Below, piece after piece: positions 18,724 through 25,600 of a stretch of 64,000 bases of DNA; the first letter of the stretch is position 1, and the number at the start of each line of letters is the position of its first letter. Location: positions 30,007 through 94,006 of the forward strand of contig NZ_FZOD01000036.1 in the NCBI RefSeq assembly GCF_900188345.1, in the 5' to 3' direction. The notes beneath the pieces are model-generated. The model did no database searches. It saw only the letters and a list, made by a program, of their open reading frames with translations, and was not told where the DNA came from. This stretch comes from Streptosporangium subroseum (lineage in GTDB: Bacteria; Actinomycetota; Actinomycetes; Streptosporangiales; Streptosporangiaceae). Both the position numbers and the translations under genes were made by a program.

Positions 18724-18835
18724 GACAGTAACTTACTTCAAGGTGGGTACTTACGACAAGGACAGTACTGATCGTAGGGTGAGCTCCGGTGCGGGACCTG
18801 CACTGATGAAACATCCAACGGGAAGAAGCACTTCG
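18724..18835. promoter_or_regulatory. Probable HxlR operator region
   Basis: The 112-bp divergent region contains closely spaced GTAACTTAC, GGTACTTAC and CAGTACTGATC elements between 18727 and 18775, similar in style to GTACT/TTAC operators of the HxlR/YodB group. One site could control both genes. The -10 and -35 boxes cannot be assigned. Confidence 0.5.
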
Positions 18836-19699
18836 ATGAGCATCATCATCACCGGGGCGACCGGGCAGCTCGGCCGCATGATCATCGCGGACCTGCTCGC
18901 CGCCGGCGTACCGGCGGACGAGATCACGGCCGTCGCGCGCAGCAGGGAGAAGGCCGCCGATCTGGTGGCGCAGGGCGTTCGGCTGCACGTCGCCGACTAC
19001 GACCGGCCCGAGACGTTCACGGGGGCGTTCCGGCCCGAGGACCGCGTGCTGCTGATCTCCGGCACCGACGTGGGCAGGCGCACGGCCCAGCACGCCGCGG
19101 TGATCGACGCGGCGAAGGCGGCGGGCGTGGCACAGCTGGCATACCTCAGCGTGTTCGGCGGCCCCAAGGCCGACTTCCTGCTCGCGGGCGACCACCGCGA
19201 GACCGAGCGGATGATCCTCGACTCCGGCCTGCCGTACACCTTCCTGCGCAACAACTGGTACTCGGAGATGTATCTCGGCGACCTCCCCGGCACGGTGGAG
19301 CGCGGTGCCATCGTCACCAACGCGCCCGCGGGGAGCCGCATCGCCACCGCCCCGCGTACGGACTACGCCGCGGCCGCCGCGGTTGTCCTGAACGACGACG
19401 GGCACCTGAACAAGGCGTACGAACTGGGCGGCGACACCGCGTGGTCGTTCGAGGAGTTCGCCGAGGAGGTGTCGCGGCAGACCGGCACGAAGGTCGTCCA
19501 CACCTCCGTCACCGCCGCCGAGCGCCAGGCGATCCTCACCGGCGCGGGGGTTCCCGCGGCCTTCGCCGAAATCCTCGTGGACGTGGACAACGCCATCGGC
19601 CGCGGCGCGCTGGCCTCCACACCGGGCGACCTGTCGCGGCTCATCGGCCGCCCGACGACGCCGATCGCCGACTCGATCGCGGCGGCACGGGCGTCCTGA
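18836..19699 (+). CDS. QorB-like NAD(P)H:quinone oxidoreductase (SDR)
   Basis: 287 residues from ATG 18836, preceded by GGGAAGAAG; longer in-frame starts are rejected because the Rossmann motif begins at once (SIIITGATGQLGRMIIADLLAAG). NmrA/QorB type of atypical short-chain dehydrogenase: LLISGTDVGRRTAQHAAVIDAAKAAGV and FLRNNWYSEMY match YtfG/QorB. Such proteins reduce quinones with NADPH or sense the NADP redox state. It is divergent from an HxlR gene, as in E. coli, which supports a role in quinone or electrophile stress. Confidence 0.9.
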   Translation: MSIIITGATGQLGRMIIADLLAAGVPADEITAVARSREKAADLVAQGVRLHVADYDRPETFTGAFRPEDRVLLISGTDVGRRTAQHAAVIDAAKAAGVAQLAYLSVFGGPKADFLLAGDHRETERMILDSGLPYTFLRNNWYSEMYLGDLPGTVERGAIVTNAPAGSRIATAPRTDYAAAAAVVLNDDGHLNKAYELGGDTAWSFEEFAEEVSRQTGTKVVHTSVTAAERQAILTGAGVPAAFAEILVDVDNAIGRGALASTPGDLSRLIGRPTTPIADSIAAARAS

Positions 19700-19720
19700 G
19701 ACATCCGCCGGAAAACTGGT

Positions 19721-20326
19721 TCAGTGTGCCGTTCTCTCGGTCAGCGGGGCGCCGTGCCAGCGCCACCGCTGCGGTCGCGGACGGTCGGGTAGCTCGATAC
19801 GGCCCGTGGACCACAGCAGCGCCTGCCATGGGTCGATGGCACCGAGGTCAACCGCGGCGTGCGGAAACATTCGAGCGAGCACGCGTGCGCACACATCGCG
19901 TGGCGGGTCGAAGGGGAGACCAAGACCCTGCGCGATGTCCTGACCATGGAGCAGTGCCTCCACGCAACCCATCGCGGCGAAGCCTTCGGGGTCGGCCATC
20001 CCGGTGGGATGGTACGCCCGCGCATGCGGCGGGGTCGTGCGCACCGTCGCCGTCAGGATGCGTGCGCCGGTTTCGGCGAACTCCAGCACCTGGGCGGAAG
20101 AGGCGTCCTTATCGGCGCTGGCCATGAAACGTACGTATCTGTCGGTGGGCTGTGCCACGAGCTGGCCGGCGTATGACATCAGGCAGTCGCCGATGTGCTC
20201 AGCGGTGTGCCGGCAGCTCCACTCCAAGGTGCCTGCCGGCACGGACCAGTCGCCGTCGGTGGCCGGGCTCAGGGCGGCGACCACGTGGGAGATCGCCGTA
20301 TCGACGTCGTCGGCGGTGACCGTCAT
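19721..20326 (-). CDS. MDMPI N-terminal/DinB-fold hypothetical protein
   Basis: 201 residues from ATG 20326; the perfect GGAGGTG ribosome binding site lies inside a longer possible start at 20338, so the shorter form is preferred. The four-helix DinB/MDMPI-like fold is suggested by WSCRHTAEHIGDCLMSYAGQL and EALLHGQDIAQGLGLPFDPP, with metal-ligand histidines in HTAEH and the HGQD motif typical of mycothiol-dependent maleylpyruvate isomerase N-domain proteins. Those act in mycothiol-linked detoxification or are uncharacterised metal-binding proteins. No operon partner; it converges on the SDR gene. Confidence 0.8.
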   Translation of the reverse strand: MTVTADDVDTAISHVVAALSPATDGDWSVPAGTLEWSCRHTAEHIGDCLMSYAGQLVAQPTDRYVRFMASADKDASSAQVLEFAETGARILTATVRTTPPHARAYHPTGMADPEGFAAMGCVEALLHGQDIAQGLGLPFDPPRDVCARVLARMFPHAAVDLGAIDPWQALLWSTGRIELPDRPRPQRWRWHGAPLTERTAH

Positions 20327-20437
20327 GCTCACCTCCACGGATCGGATCTTTCAAGGTCAAAATAATCTAGTCCGCCGGAGGCGAAGGCGGGGGCGATCGG
20401 ACGGATGCGGCGGGCACCTGCCCGAGCGTGGCGGCGG

Positions 20438-21097
20438 TCAGCTCAGGCCGGTTTCGCGCAGGGTGATGTTGATGCGGCCGGCGTCCACGCCGCATCCGTC
20501 GGGCGCGGTGCCCGGATAGGTCGTGGTGACCCCGTGGTAGGCGAAGCGGGAGGGGCCTCCGAAGACGAACAGGTCACCGGAGACGAGCTCGACGTCGGTC
20601 CAGGGCCGGTTACGGGTGTGGGTGTTGCCGAAGCGGAACCGGCAGGAGTCGCCGAGGCTGAGGGAGACGACCGGCTGGTCGGTGCGTTCGTCCTTGTCCT
20701 GGTGCATGCCCATGCGCGCGGCGTCGTCATAGAAGTTGATCAGGGCGGTGTCCGGCCGGTAGCTCTCGGCGGCGGCCGGGTCCCGGTAGGCGTCGGCGAG
20801 CGCGGCACGGCCCAGATCGGCCAGCCATCCGGGAAGGGGGGCGACCTGCCCGCCGCCGGCGTCGTCGGCGGTGCGGGTGTAGCGGTAGGGCTGCCAGTGC
20901 CAGCCCAGGCACACCGTACGCACCGACATCACGCCGCCACGGGGCAGCCGCGCGGCCCGCGCCGGAACCGGGCCGCGAGCCCACGCATGGCAGGCGACGG
21001 CCAGCCGCCGCTGCTGGGCGAGATCGAGCCAGCCCGGCAGGTGGAGCGCGCCGGGCGCTATCTCCCGGGGCCCCGTGCCGGGAAAGGAGAACATCAT
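20438..21097 (-). CDS. AlkB-like 2OG-Fe(II) DNA dealkylase
   Basis: 219 residues from ATG 21097, which overlaps the preceding stop (ATGATG containing TGA). AlkB-type dioxygenases use 2-oxoglutarate, oxygen and Fe(II) to remove methyl groups such as 1-methyladenine and 3-methylcytosine from DNA. Visible: metal ligands His132 and Asp134 in MHQDKDE, His188 in FAYHGV, and 2OG-binding Arg208 and Arg214 in RINITLR; also NFYDDAARMGMH and the FRFGNTHTR stretch. It is the last gene of the operon starting with a sigma factor and a methyltransferase gene, which supports direct reversal of alkylation damage. Confidence 0.93.
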   Translation of the reverse strand: MMFSFPGTGPREIAPGALHLPGWLDLAQQRRLAVACHAWARGPVPARAARLPRGGVMSVRTVCLGWHWQPYRYTRTADDAGGGQVAPLPGWLADLGRAALADAYRDPAAAESYRPDTALINFYDDAARMGMHQDKDERTDQPVVSLSLGDSCRFRFGNTHTRNRPWTDVELVSGDLFVFGGPSRFAYHGVTTTYPGTAPDGCGVDAGRINITLRETGLS

Positions 21098-21672
21098 GCC
21101 TGCCCGGAGCGTGTGCTCAGGTGATCGTCGCGCAGCGTACGGAAGACGGCCCAGGTGCCGCCGTCGCGGTGGGCGCCGCACAGGTGATCGAAGGTGCCGA
21201 TGCCACCCTGGGCGATCAGGTCATCGACGGCGAGGGAGGCGGTGGCGACGGTGCGGGCGGGGTCCCAGTCGGTGGACAGGGCCAGGCGGCGGCCCATCTG
21301 CACCCATCCGGTCGGTTGGCCGGTCACGATCCACGCGTCCGGGGCCTGGGCGGTGAACCGGCGGGCCTGACGCAGCCAGGAGGCGGCCTCCTCGGGCCAG
21401 TCGAGGATGTCCAGCACCGTCCCGCCCCGCTCCCGCCACGCGGCGGCGAGCCGCTCCGCGGCCTCCCGCGAGACGGTGTCGCGGGAGGAACCGATCACCA
21501 CGGTGAGCGGGCGGGGCCGCCTCTCCTCCAGCAGTCGCATGACGGCGGCCTGTTCCACCCGGGTCAGCGGCCGGGGTGGCGGTCCCGCGACCGTTCCTCG
21601 CGCCAGGGGCGATGAGCCCGTGACCGTTGGGGCCGGCGGTCCTGCGAGCGTGTAGGTCTTGCCGCTCGTCAT
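21094..21672 (-). CDS. Unknown protein in alkylation operon
   Basis: 192 residues from ATG 21672, with GGAGGA just upstream. Not recognised. The first 50 residues are Pro/Gly/Thr-rich and probably disordered. The rest looks like a small alpha/beta fold: LTVVIGSSRDTVSREAAERLAAAWRERGGTVLDILDWPEEAASWLRQARRF is nucleotide-binding-like in rhythm, but no standard P-loop is present. Then DAWIVTGQPTGWVQMGRRLA, VDDLIAQGGIGTFDHLCGAHRDG and WAVFRTLRDDHL. Its stop overlaps the AlkB-like start, so it is translationally coupled to a DNA dealkylase, and it lies downstream of a second 2OG oxygenase across a 41-bp repeat array. Guilt by association suggests DNA repair or damage signalling; no function is claimed. 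Confidence 0.75.
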   Translation of the reverse strand: MTSGKTYTLAGPPAPTVTGSSPLARGTVAGPPPRPLTRVEQAAVMRLLEERRPRPLTVVIGSSRDTVSREAAERLAAAWRERGGTVLDILDWPEEAASWLRQARRFTAQAPDAWIVTGQPTGWVQMGRRLALSTDWDPARTVATASLAVDDLIAQGGIGTFDHLCGAHRDGGTWAVFRTLRDDHLSTRSGQA

Positions 21673-21701
21673 CGTTTTATCCTCCTCCGTGCTCGATCGT
21701 A

Positions 21702-21840
21702 CGGTCGGGCTCGGGTGGCGTAGGGCGGGCCCGCCGGTTGTGCGATCGGGCTCGGGTGACGTGAGGCGAGGTCGCCGATCGTACGGTCGGGCTCGGATGG
21801 CACAGGGCGAGCCCGTCGGCCGTGCGGTCGGGCTCAGGTG
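21702..21840 (-). repeat. 41-bp tandem repeat after 2OG oxygenase
   Basis: Repeat starts at 21702, 21743, 21784 and 21825 give an exact 41-bp period; each has a CGGTCGGGCTCGGGTGG-like core. On the coding (minus) strand the array begins with the stop codon of the 2OG oxygenase gene and fills the gap to the next gene of the operon. It may form nested RNA structures that alter expression of the two downstream genes. Confidence 0.85.
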
Positions 21841-22592
21841 GCGTCGTGGAAGACGAGCCCGAGGGTGTGCCTGATTCCGGAACGGATCGCGGACACCCCG
21901 TGCCGAACGGGAGAGGCGGACCAGCCGCGCTTGGACGGCACGGGCCGGTCGCGGGTGGTGAAGATCAGGCCGTGTCCCTGCGGGATGAGGGTGGCCGTCC
22001 CCCGGGACTGGGCCCTGGGACGCTGTTCGACCAGCAGGAACTCGCCGCCCGTGTGGTCCTCGCCCGGAGCGTTCAGGTTGATCACGACCTGGAGAGGGAA
22101 CACCTTCTCGCCGAAGACGTCCCGGTGCAGGGCGTTCCAGTCGCCCGCTCCGTAGCGCAGCATGATCGGCGAGGGCCGCCCCTGGCCGGCCTCGTGACAG
22201 ATCGTGAGCCACTCCTCCAGGGTGTCTGGCCATTCGGCCTCGCGGCCGAGCTTGTCGTACCAGTCGCGGGCGATGGGCAGCAGCCGTGGATACAGCTCCT
22301 GGCGCAGCCTCTGGACGGGCTCGGGGAAGGGATGGTCGAAGTAGCGGTACTGGCCGCTGCCGAACCGGTAGCGCCCCATGTCGACCGTGGAGCGGAACCG
22401 GTCGGTCTCGTCGTACAGGCCGGCCAGGTCGGCGCATTCGGCGGGCGTGAGCAGCCGCGGCAGCAGGGCGCACCCGTACTCGTTGATCTCGCCGGTCACC
22501 GCCTGCCAGTCGGCTGAGGCGACCCGGCGGGCGAACACGTCCTCGCCGGGTTCGGTGGCGGTCTTCCTCTTCGCGGTCGTGGTGACGGTCAT
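21834..22592 (-). CDS. 2OG-Fe(II) oxygenase, Oxygenase-NA type
   Basis: 252 residues from ATG 22592, which overlaps the methyltransferase stop (ATGA) and is preceded by GGAGG. It resembles the Pfam family Oxygenase-NA (PF09859), described as acting on damaged DNA. Metal ligands His156 and Asp158 lie in WNALHRDVFGEKVFPLQVVI, the distal His231 in VRHGVS, and Arg238 or Arg241 could bind 2-oxoglutarate (RSGIRHTLGLVFHD). The operon position between an alkyltransferase gene and an AlkB-like gene supports a nucleic-acid repair role; the exact substrate lesion is not known from sequence. Confidence 0.88.
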   Translation of the reverse strand: MTVTTTAKRKTATEPGEDVFARRVASADWQAVTGEINEYGCALLPRLLTPAECADLAGLYDETDRFRSTVDMGRYRFGSGQYRYFDHPFPEPVQRLRQELYPRLLPIARDWYDKLGREAEWPDTLEEWLTICHEAGQGRPSPIMLRYGAGDWNALHRDVFGEKVFPLQVVINLNAPGEDHTGGEFLLVEQRPRAQSRGTATLIPQGHGLIFTTRDRPVPSKRGWSASPVRHGVSAIRSGIRHTLGLVFHDAT

Positions 22593-23206
22593 GCCACTGC
22601 CTCCAGGGTCAACAGGGTGTGCTTGGCGTCGGGGCCGCCGGCATAGCCCCCGACGCTGCCGTCGGAGCGCACCACCCGGTGGCACGGCACGACGAGGGGC
22701 AGCGGGTTGGTGGCGCAGGCGGTGCCCACCGCGCGGACCGCCCGGGGGCTGCCGGAAGCGGCCGCGACCTGGGCGTAGCTCTCGGTGTGGCCGTAGCCGA
22801 TGTCACACAGGTGCGTCAGCACCTCGCGCCGGAAACCCTTCGACAGCCGCCAGTCCAGCGGCAGGTCGAACCGGGTCCGCCGGCCGGCGAAGTACTCCTC
22901 GATCTGCCGGCTCGTCTCGTCCAGGCGGGCCGGGGCGTTCAGGATGCGGGGGCTGATGCTGTCGGCCAGCTGCCGCAGGACGGCGTCGTGGTCCTGGACG
23001 GCGTAGGCGACCTTCACCAGGCCCTGGCCGGTGGCGGCCAGCAGGAGCCTTCCGACGGGTGTGTCCAGCGTGCGGTAGGCGACGTCGAGGATCCCCTCGC
23101 GCTGCGCCTGCTCCACGAGCCGTTCGTGCAGCCGGGCCATCGCGGGGGCGTCCTGGACGGGAAGCGCCGCGAACAGGCGCCCGGTCTGTGGGTCGGATGC
23201 GGTCAT
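22589..23206 (-). CDS. Methylated-DNA-protein cysteine methyltransferase
   Basis: 205 residues. These proteins transfer the methyl group from O6-methylguanine or O4-methylthymine to their own cysteine, here Cys175 in VVPCHRVV. The recognition helix region (YAQVAAASGSPRAVRAVGTACATNPLPL) and C-terminal GGYAGG are present. The N-terminal part is longer than in Ogt (about 40 extra residues, AALPVQDAPAMARLHERLVEQAQ), as in Ada-like variants, but no zinc-binding Ada regulatory domain is encoded. It begins 22 bp after the sigma-factor gene and overlaps the next gene by ATGA, so it is the second gene of the alkylation operon. Confidence 0.92.
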   Translation of the reverse strand: MTASDPQTGRLFAALPVQDAPAMARLHERLVEQAQREGILDVAYRTLDTPVGRLLLAATGQGLVKVAYAVQDHDAVLRQLADSISPRILNAPARLDETSRQIEEYFAGRRTRFDLPLDWRLSKGFRREVLTHLCDIGYGHTESYAQVAAASGSPRAVRAVGTACATNPLPLVVPCHRVVRSDGSVGGYAGGPDAKHTLLTLEAVA

Positions 23207-23227
23207 GATCGGGCCACTCCCCTCTAA

Positions 23228-23698
23228 TCAGGCAGGTCTCGGATAGGTGGTGCGCAGGGTCTTGATGCCGTCGGCCGCGGCCCTGCGCGCGGCGTCCGTA
23301 CTCCCGCCGCACAGGTCGGCGATCTCCTTGTACGGCAGCCCGGCCAGATAGTGGTAGGCCACCGCCTGGCGTTGGCGGTCGGGCAGCGCCCTGAGCACCT
23401 GCCACAGGTCGCCGTCCCAGTCCTCCGGCCGGCCGGTGCGGCCGGGACGTTCCGGCAGTGTCTCCACCGGGGTGGGCCTGCGGGCGGCGGCCCGGGTGAC
23501 GTCGATGGCCTTGCGGTGGGCGATCGTCACCAGCCATGCCTCGACGTTGGCGTCGGGCGGCAGGTCCGGGTAGGCCTTCAGCGCCGAGAGGAAGGTCTCC
23601 GACCAGGCGTCTTCCGCCTCCTGAGGTCCGAGGACGGCCCGGCACACGCGCAGCACCACGGGACCGTAGTCGGTCACGATCTGCTCGAAGGGTTGCAT
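23228..23698 (-). CDS. ECF-like RNA polymerase sigma factor
   Basis: 156 residues. Sigma region 2 is visible as YGPVVLRVCRAVLGPQEAEDAWSETFLSALKAYPDL, and region 4 as VLRALPDRQRQAVAYHYLAGLPYKEIADLCGG, a typical ECF sigma-70 layout with a short linker and no extra domains. No anti-sigma gene is adjacent. The ATG at 23698 is chosen from homology; a GTG two codons upstream (23704) falls about where the predicted promoter would start transcription, so translation may be nearly leaderless. It is the first gene of an operon of DNA-alkylation repair genes. Its own promoter and that of the nearby methyltransferase gene share a motif with identical spacing, suggesting autoregulation and a small regulon. 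Confidence 0.9.
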   Translation of the reverse strand: MQPFEQIVTDYGPVVLRVCRAVLGPQEAEDAWSETFLSALKAYPDLPPDANVEAWLVTIAHRKAIDVTRAAARRPTPVETLPERPGRTGRPEDWDGDLWQVLRALPDRQRQAVAYHYLAGLPYKEIADLCGGSTDAARRAAADGIKTLRTTYPRPA

Positions 23699-23827
23699 GG
23701 TCACATCCTGTAGACGCCCCGGGCTCTCGGAACGTGAGACCGTCACCCGGAGTCGGTCACGATCTCCTCGAAAGGTCGTACGGTCACATCCTGCGGGCGC
23801 CCCGGCCCTCCGAAACATGAGCGTTCC
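23667..23827 (-). repeat. 83-bp duplication of sigma promoter and gene start
   Basis: The promoter, AGGATGTGACC leader and about the first dozen codons of the sigma gene (roughly 23667-23738) are repeated upstream at about 23750-23821 with an 83-bp period. In the distal copy the promoter boxes have changed (CTCATGTT and CGCCCG) and the ATG is replaced by GTA, so it looks like a decayed duplicate. It may still act as a second control site. Confidence 0.8.
23711..23738 (-). promoter_or_regulatory. Predicted ECF promoter of sigma/alkylation operon
   Basis: On the minus strand, CTCACGTT (23738-23731), 14 bp, CGTCTA (23716-23711), followed by CAGG. The same arrangement with identical 14-bp spacing lies upstream of the methyltransferase gene at 24363. 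CGTC-type -10 elements are usual for ECF sigma factors. The -10 ends 12 bp before the ATG, so the transcript would be leaderless or nearly so. Confidence 0.65.
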
Positions 23828-23862
23828 GGGCACGCCCGCCCCCTGAAACGCGAGGCCGCCGC

Positions 23863-24363
23863 TCAGAACAGCCTCGCCGCCTTCTGCTCGGCCGGCTCCT
23901 CCAGCTCCAGCAGGAACCGCTTGCGGTCCAGCCCTCCGGCATAACCGGTCAGGCTGCCGTCCGCGCCCACCACCCGGTGGCACGGCACGATCACGGACAG
24001 TGGGTTGCGGGCGTTGGCGGCGCCGACCGCCTGCGCCAGCGACACATTGCCCAGCTGTCGTGCCAGGTCTCCGTAGGTGCGGGTCTCGCCGAAGGGGATC
24101 TCCCTCAGCAGCTTCCACACCTGCTGCTGGAACTCGTCCCCCTGAGGCGCCAGCGGCAGCTCGAAGTGGGTCCGCTCACCGGCGAAGTACTCGCCCAGCT
24201 GGCGGCGGACCTCCGCAAAGCCCGACTCGCTGTAGGTGCCTCGCTCCCCGGGCTTGGGGCCGCGACGGTGCCGTTCGAAGTACAGCCCGCTCAGCACGCC
24301 GTCCTCGGCGACCGCGATCAGGTCGCCCAGCGGCGATGGGATGACGGTGTGGGTTCTGGCCAT
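23863..24363 (-). CDS. Methylated-DNA-protein cysteine methyltransferase (second)
   Basis: 166 residues from ATG 24363, with GGAAGGA upstream; longer frames are rejected because the Ogt N-terminus (THTVIPSPLGDLIAVAEDGVLSGL) starts here. The alkyl-accepting Cys128 lies in VIVPCHRVVG, preceded by FGETRTYGDLARQLGN and followed by GYAGGLDRKR. Length and layout are those of a classical Ogt. It is a separate transcription unit immediately upstream of the sigma-factor operon, and its promoter shares the CTCACGTT-N14-CGTCT motif with that operon. Two methyltransferases under one signal would cover O6-alkylguanine repair. Confidence 0.93.
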   Translation of the reverse strand: MARTHTVIPSPLGDLIAVAEDGVLSGLYFERHRRGPKPGERGTYSESGFAEVRRQLGEYFAGERTHFELPLAPQGDEFQQQVWKLLREIPFGETRTYGDLARQLGNVSLAQAVGAANARNPLSVIVPCHRVVGADGSLTGYAGGLDRKRFLLELEEPAEQKAARLF

Positions 24364-24415
24364 GATCGTTTTGTCCTTCCCGGAGCGGTGGGACCACCGA
24401 TGCGGTCCTCTCATA

Positions 24416-24448
24416 CCCTGAAGACGGCCGGGGGCCGGAAAACGTGAG
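24416..24448 (-). promoter_or_regulatory. Predicted ECF promoter of second methyltransferase gene
   Basis: On the minus strand, CTCACGTT (24448-24441), 14 bp, CGTCTT (24426-24421), CAGGG. Predicted transcription would start near 24414, leaving a leader of about 50 nt with a GGAAGGA site. It matches the sigma-gene promoter in both boxes and spacing. Confidence 0.65.
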
Positions 24449-24681
24449 ATTACGCCGCGCGCACCGTCGGCTCGGTCCGTGTGATCGGGCCCCTGCCGGG
24501 GAAACCGGTGTGACCGGCTCACCGCCGGGGAATCGGTCGGGACGCCGCCCGCACCTGGTTCGGGCACCGGCGCGATCACTCATGCCACGGTGTCTCCCTG
24601 CTGCGGGGCGGTTCGATACCCCGATGTTGTCCCCAGAACACTTCGATGACCGTCGAATCGAGGCGGGTCTAGCCTGGTCCT

Positions 24682-25479
24682 ATGAGACAGCAGCCAACCG
24701 GATCCGCGCCGCTCCAGGCCGTGGCCGGCGGAGACACCGACATCGCCGCGATCGGCGCGCTGGTCGCCGACCCGGGACGCTGCCGGATCCTGCTCGCTCT
24801 CGACGACGGCCGGGCCCTGCCCGCCACCCGGCTGGCCGCCGAAGCCGGGGTCAGCGCCGCCACTGCCAGCAGCCACCTGGGCAAGCTGACAAACGCGGGA
24901 CTGCTGGCGGTCGAGGCCCATGGACGCCACCGCTACTACCGCCTGGCCGGACCCGCCGTCGCACAGCTCATCGAGGCGCTGCAGCAGCTCGCACCCGCCG
25001 TGCCGATCCGCTCCCTGCGCCAGGGCACCCGAGCTCAGGCACTGCGCCGGGCCCGCACCTGCTACGACCACCTCGCCGGACGGCTCGGCGTCGAACTCAT
25101 GTCCGCGATGATCGAACGCGGCCACCTGACCGGCGGCGACGGCGCGTTCGACCCCTCGCGCGCCCATCGGGACCATCGCACCGGCTACGGCCACGACGTC
25201 GGCTACGCCCTCACCGAGTCCGGCAACGACTTCCTCACCGACTTCGGCCTGCGTATCCCCGCGCGCCGGCGGCTCATCGGCTACTGCGTCGACTGGAGCG
25301 AACAACGCCACCACCTCGCCGGAGCACTGGGGCGCAGCCTGCTCGACCGGTTCACCGAGGCGGACTGGATCCGGCGAACCGAGGCCACCCGTGCCGTCCA
25401 CATCACCGAAACCGGCCGGCAGGGACTGCACGACACCTTCGGCATTCGCCTGGAACGGCACGCCGAACCGGTGCCGTGA
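24682..25479 (+). CDS. ArsR-type winged-helix regulator
   Basis: 265 residues. The N-terminal 95 residues form an ArsR-like winged helix (IGALVADPGRCRILLALDDGRALPATRLAAEAGVSAATASSHLGKLTNAGLLAVEAHGRHRYYRL). The 160-residue C-terminal extension (HLAGRLGVELMSAMIERG, FGLRIPARRRLIGYCVDWSEQRHHLAGALG) is common in actinobacterial ArsR relatives and contains one Cys in the GYCVDWSE motif. No classical metal-binding cysteine pair is seen in the recognition helix. Target unknown; the following PEP-mutase-like gene could be co-regulated. The stop codon begins a short direct repeat. Confidence 0.88.
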   Translation: MRQQPTGSAPLQAVAGGDTDIAAIGALVADPGRCRILLALDDGRALPATRLAAEAGVSAATASSHLGKLTNAGLLAVEAHGRHRYYRLAGPAVAQLIEALQQLAPAVPIRSLRQGTRAQALRRARTCYDHLAGRLGVELMSAMIERGHLTGGDGAFDPSRAHRDHRTGYGHDVGYALTESGNDFLTDFGLRIPARRRLIGYCVDWSEQRHHLAGALGRSLLDRFTEADWIRRTEATRAVHITETGRQGLHDTFGIRLERHAEPVP

Positions 25480-25590
25480 CCGCGCCTCCGATCAATGAAG
25501 CGGGCAGCCCTGGAGTACGGCACGGTGAGCCTTCATCGTGCCGGGCGCTGTGACCTCACCTCCGTTCAGTGAAGCGGGCAGATCAAGGAG
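25474..25590 (+). repeat. Stop-anchored direct repeat
   Basis: GTGACCGCGCCTCCGATCAA... at 25476, overlapping the ArsR-type stop, is repeated about 74 bp later as GTGACCTCACCTCCGTTCAG..., each followed by TGAAGCGGGCAG and a GGAG. The second copy supplies the AAGGAG ribosome binding site of the PEP-mutase-like gene. Confidence 0.7.
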
Positions 25591-25600
25591 CACCGAGCAG

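Noticed and set aside
21094..22473. 459-codon frame upstream of the unknown alkylation-operon gene
   Set aside because: Its first part is an antisense/out-of-frame reading of the 2OG oxygenase gene; only the part from ATG 21672 with its own GGAGGA site is accepted.
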